DNA of 64,000 nt from Halopseudomonas oceani (GTDB taxonomy: Bacteria > Pseudomonadota > Gammaproteobacteria > Pseudomonadales > Pseudomonadaceae): the NCBI RefSeq assembly GCF_002903165.1, contig NZ_PPSK01000001.1, positions 372,001 through 436,000 of the forward strand. The letters are read 5' to 3'. The translations under genes and the position numbers were made by a program. Under the pieces are notes generated by a model, which searched no databases, had not been told where the DNA came from, and was given only the letters and a program-made list of their open reading frames with translations. Shown in pieces: positions 62,404-64,000 of this stretch. Each line of letters opens with the position of its first letter. The stretch's first letter is position 1.

Positions 62404-63393
62404 TCAGTGTGCAAGCGCTCTGATCGGGTCGAACGGCTGACCTGATTTCAGTACGCCGTAGATGATGTGCAGCAGCTTACGCATGGCCGCGCAGACGGCC
62501 AACCGACCAGTTTTACCGCGTTCAGCCAGCCTCACTTTCATCGCTTTGATGACCGGGTTGTAGGCCATCGCCGACAGCGCTGGCATGTATAGCGCTGCGC
62601 GCAACCGGCCTGACCCGGTGCGCGAGATGGTCGACTTGCCTCGGTATATCCCAGATTCCTGCAAACGCGGAGTCAGACCACAGAACGCTGCCAGCTGCCT
62701 TGCGCTGTCGAATCGCAGGGGGCTGCCCAGCTCTGCCAGCAGCGTGGCGGTGGTGCCATCACTGACACCATCAATGCTCTTCATTAGCCGCTTTTGCTCT
62801 CGTAGGTCCGGGTCATTGTCGATGTGGTCGTTGATAGCGGTGTTGATTAAGGCTATCTGGCCGTCCAGGTGCTCCAGATGAATGCGGATGGAGGCTTGGG
62901 CTGATTCTGCGCTGACGTCCAGACGGTTGCGCTCCATCTGCGCCAACTCCTTCAGGTCGGCAAGCCGACGCACCAGGCCGCGTAGCTGACGGATGCTCTC
63001 TGGCTCGGGCTCCCAAGGACGCAGTTCTTCCAGATGGCGCTATGCGTAGCGGGCGATCAATTTGGCGTCGGTCTTGTCGGTTTTAACCCGGCGCAGCTCG
63101 CTTTGCGCATATTTGGCGATGCGTGCAGGGTTGATGACACAGACCTGATAGCCCTGCTGATGCAGATGCGTCGCCAGCGCTTCGTGGTACACGCTCGTTG
63201 CCTCCATCAGCACCCAGCAATGTGGCTCAGCATGCTTCTCTAACCATTGGTCAAATTGCTTGAAGCCTTCGGGGGAGTTCGCCAGTTTGGCTTTGGTGCG
63301 GTATTTATCGCGCTCCAGCGGCTTGGCGATGTCGAAGGTGTGCTTGGCAATGTCGATTCCGATAACGCAGGTCACAGGAACCACAGTCAACAT
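62404..63393 (-). pseudogene. IS110-family transposase interrupted by an in-frame amber codon
   Basis: Read as one frame this is a 329-residue IS110-type DEDD transposase. The N-terminal part has the RuvC-like residues in CVIGIDIAKHTFDIA, VLMEATSVYHEAL and VKTDKTDAKLIARYA. The C-terminal part has the Tnp_20 segment LAAFCGLTPRLQESGIYRGK with the serine-bearing region TISRTGSGRLRAALY. A single TAG at 63040-63042 sits between IARYA and RHLEELRPWEPEPE; nothing else is out of frame, so one point change (for example CAG to TAG) broke it. Either the element died recently or the protein is made by suppression. REP-like palindromes flank it. Confidence 0.85.
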
Positions 63394-63398
63394 ACAAG

Positions 63399-63418
63399 GG
63401 GCACGGCACGCCGTGCCC
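63399..63418. repeat. REP-like palindrome GGGCACGGCACGCCGTGCCC
   Basis: An 8-base stem (GGGCACGG/CCGTGCCC) with a CACG centre lies just upstream of the transposase start. On the opposite strand it matches the palindrome at 62330, including the CCCCT continuation, so the transposase is bracketed by inverted related units. Confidence 0.6.
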
Positions 63419-63449
63419 GAGGCCAAAATTGCACGGCCCCTCGTTTGAT

Positions 63450-63474
63450 CGTTCCCACGCTCCGCGTGGGAACG
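63450..63474. repeat. Pseudomonas-type REP hairpin CGTTCCCACGC/GCGTGGGAACG
   Basis: A perfect 11-base stem with a 3-base loop lies between the transposase and the partial amidohydrolase, 13 bases after the latter's stop. This sequence is a familiar REP unit of Pseudomonas intergenic regions. It may stabilise the mRNA end and may be the insertion target of the IS110 element. Confidence 0.8.
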
Positions 63475-63486
63475 CATGCCGGTACA

Positions 63487-64000
63487 TCACAACGGCGACA
63501 ACGCCCCATCCTCATGCTCGGCCAGCCATTCGGCGCGGCGTTCCAGCAGGGCGCGGCAGGCGCGTTCGGCGTCGCTCATGTAGCGCGGTAGGTCGCCGTT
63601 GAGCAGTTGCTGGTCCTGCATGACGATGCGCCCGGCGACCATGGTCATGCAGACGTCGCCACCGAGCGCTCCATGCACCAGATTGTGGTGCACGTTCATG
63701 AACGGGCCGTCGGTGAGGAACGGCGTCATGCGCGGGGTGTCGGCGCGTACGGCGATGATGTCGGCCTGCTTGCCGGGCTCCAGTGAGCCGATCTGGTCGT
63801 CCATGCCGATGGCGCGGGCGCCTTCGATGGTGGCGCTGCGCAGCACGTTCCAAGCGCCGTAGGCGGCGGCATCCATGCAGCGCAGTTTGGCCAGCAGCGA
63901 GGCGATCTTGATCTCCTCCAGCATGTCCAGATTGTTGTTTTCCTTCTCGCCATCAGTGCCGATACCGACCGCCACGCCAGCGGCAATCAACTGCTCGATG
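63487..64000 (-). CDS. Amidohydrolase, TRZ/ATZ (MtaD-like) family, C-terminal part (partial)
   Basis: About 171 residues of the C-terminal half are visible; the start lies beyond the right edge. VAVGIGTDGEKENNNLDMLEE holds the metal-ligand aspartate of the family. RSATIEGARAIGMDDQIGSLEPGKQADIIAV is the standard late segment of chlorohydrolase/deaminase-type amidohydrolases such as 8-oxoguanine or S-adenosylhomocysteine deaminases. It belongs to a different subfamily from the amidohydrolase at 60187. Its presence beside the ABC importers and the nucleoside deaminase extends the heterocycle-catabolism region past this window. Confidence 0.88.
   Translation of the reverse strand, partial: IEQLIAAGVAVGIGTDGEKENNNLDMLEEIKIASLLAKLRCMDAAAYGAWNVLRSATIEGARAIGMDDQIGSLEPGKQADIIAVRADTPRMTPFLTDGPFMNVHHNLVHGALGGDVCMTMVAGRIVMQDQQLLNGDLPRYMSDAERACRALLERRAEWLAEHEDGALSPL

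Noticed and set aside
62330-63474. CRISPR array
   Set aside because: The repeats around the transposase are palindromic REP units without regular spacers.
63040-63477. Two separate transposase genes (62404-62973 and 63040-63393)
   Set aside because: Both parts are in the same frame and join through a single TAG with family-consistent sequence on either side, so one broken gene is the simpler reading.

Overview
The window is a GC-rich, densely coded chromosomal segment of a gammaproteobacterium. It is most likely a member of the Pseudomonadaceae, perhaps a marine Halopseudomonas-type lineage; this is inferred from gene content, not from a marker gene. Supporting signs are a liu leucine/isoprenoid cluster, large PAS/GAF histidine kinases, a MoxR-Bat operon, and REP palindromes of the GTTCCCACGC type. 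I found no rRNA or tRNA genes and no CRISPR array.

Layout. 1-6007: the distal liu operon (liuB end, liuC, liuD, liuE) plus an acetoacetyl-CoA synthetase, taking leucine carbon to acetoacetyl-CoA. 6125-8733: an aldo/keto reductase, TspO and an HSL-type hydrolase. 8803-18038: a five-gene phosphorelay operon with a 1459-residue multi-PAS/GAF kinase, a second kinase, a lone receiver, an HPt-REC-REC-GGDEF protein and a REC-HDOD protein. 18116-25261: an SDR, then a tightly packed seven-gene operon (thermostable-hemolysin family protein, AMP-forming ligase, heme-oxygenase-like diiron protein, SDR, TPR protein, and a PmrA/QseB-PmrB/QseC-type two-component system). This operon is preceded by a perfect PmrA/QseB-like box and is my main candidate for an undescribed system. 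25354-31762: repeats, GltS, then a sulfur-stress locus (OsmC, a BigR/SqrR-like persulfide sensor, two YeeE/YedE half-transporters, SulP, DUF2892, cytochrome c') and a cytochrome b561-type protein. 31861-36004: an SDR, a methionine aminopeptidase paired with a ParD-like antitoxin, two small membrane proteins and a TSUP exporter. 36104-41363: two SDR-fold enzymes, a bile-acid:Na+ symporter and a flavin monooxygenase, divergent from an AraC regulator. 41609-43838: a GreA/Rnk C-domain protein and a periplasmic arylsulfatase. 43892-49812: a MoxR-DUF58-Bat operon. 49919-52398: a globin and a chemoreceptor with a 270-bp MITE just upstream.

52791-64000: a probable nitrogen-heterocycle uptake and catabolism region. 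Two parallel NMT1-type ABC operons (one ending in a nucleoside deaminase, the other in an EamA exporter) share a 16-bp palindromic operator-like motif. Divergent from them is an amidohydrolase translationally coupled to an unusual ferritin-like/rubredoxin fusion. An IS110-family transposase broken by one in-frame amber codon and flanked by REP palindromes separates these from a second amidohydrolase that runs off the window.

Many genes overlap by 4 to 20 bases, so most blocks are read as operons. Starts were chosen from Shine-Dalgarno spacing, and several are GTG or TTG.
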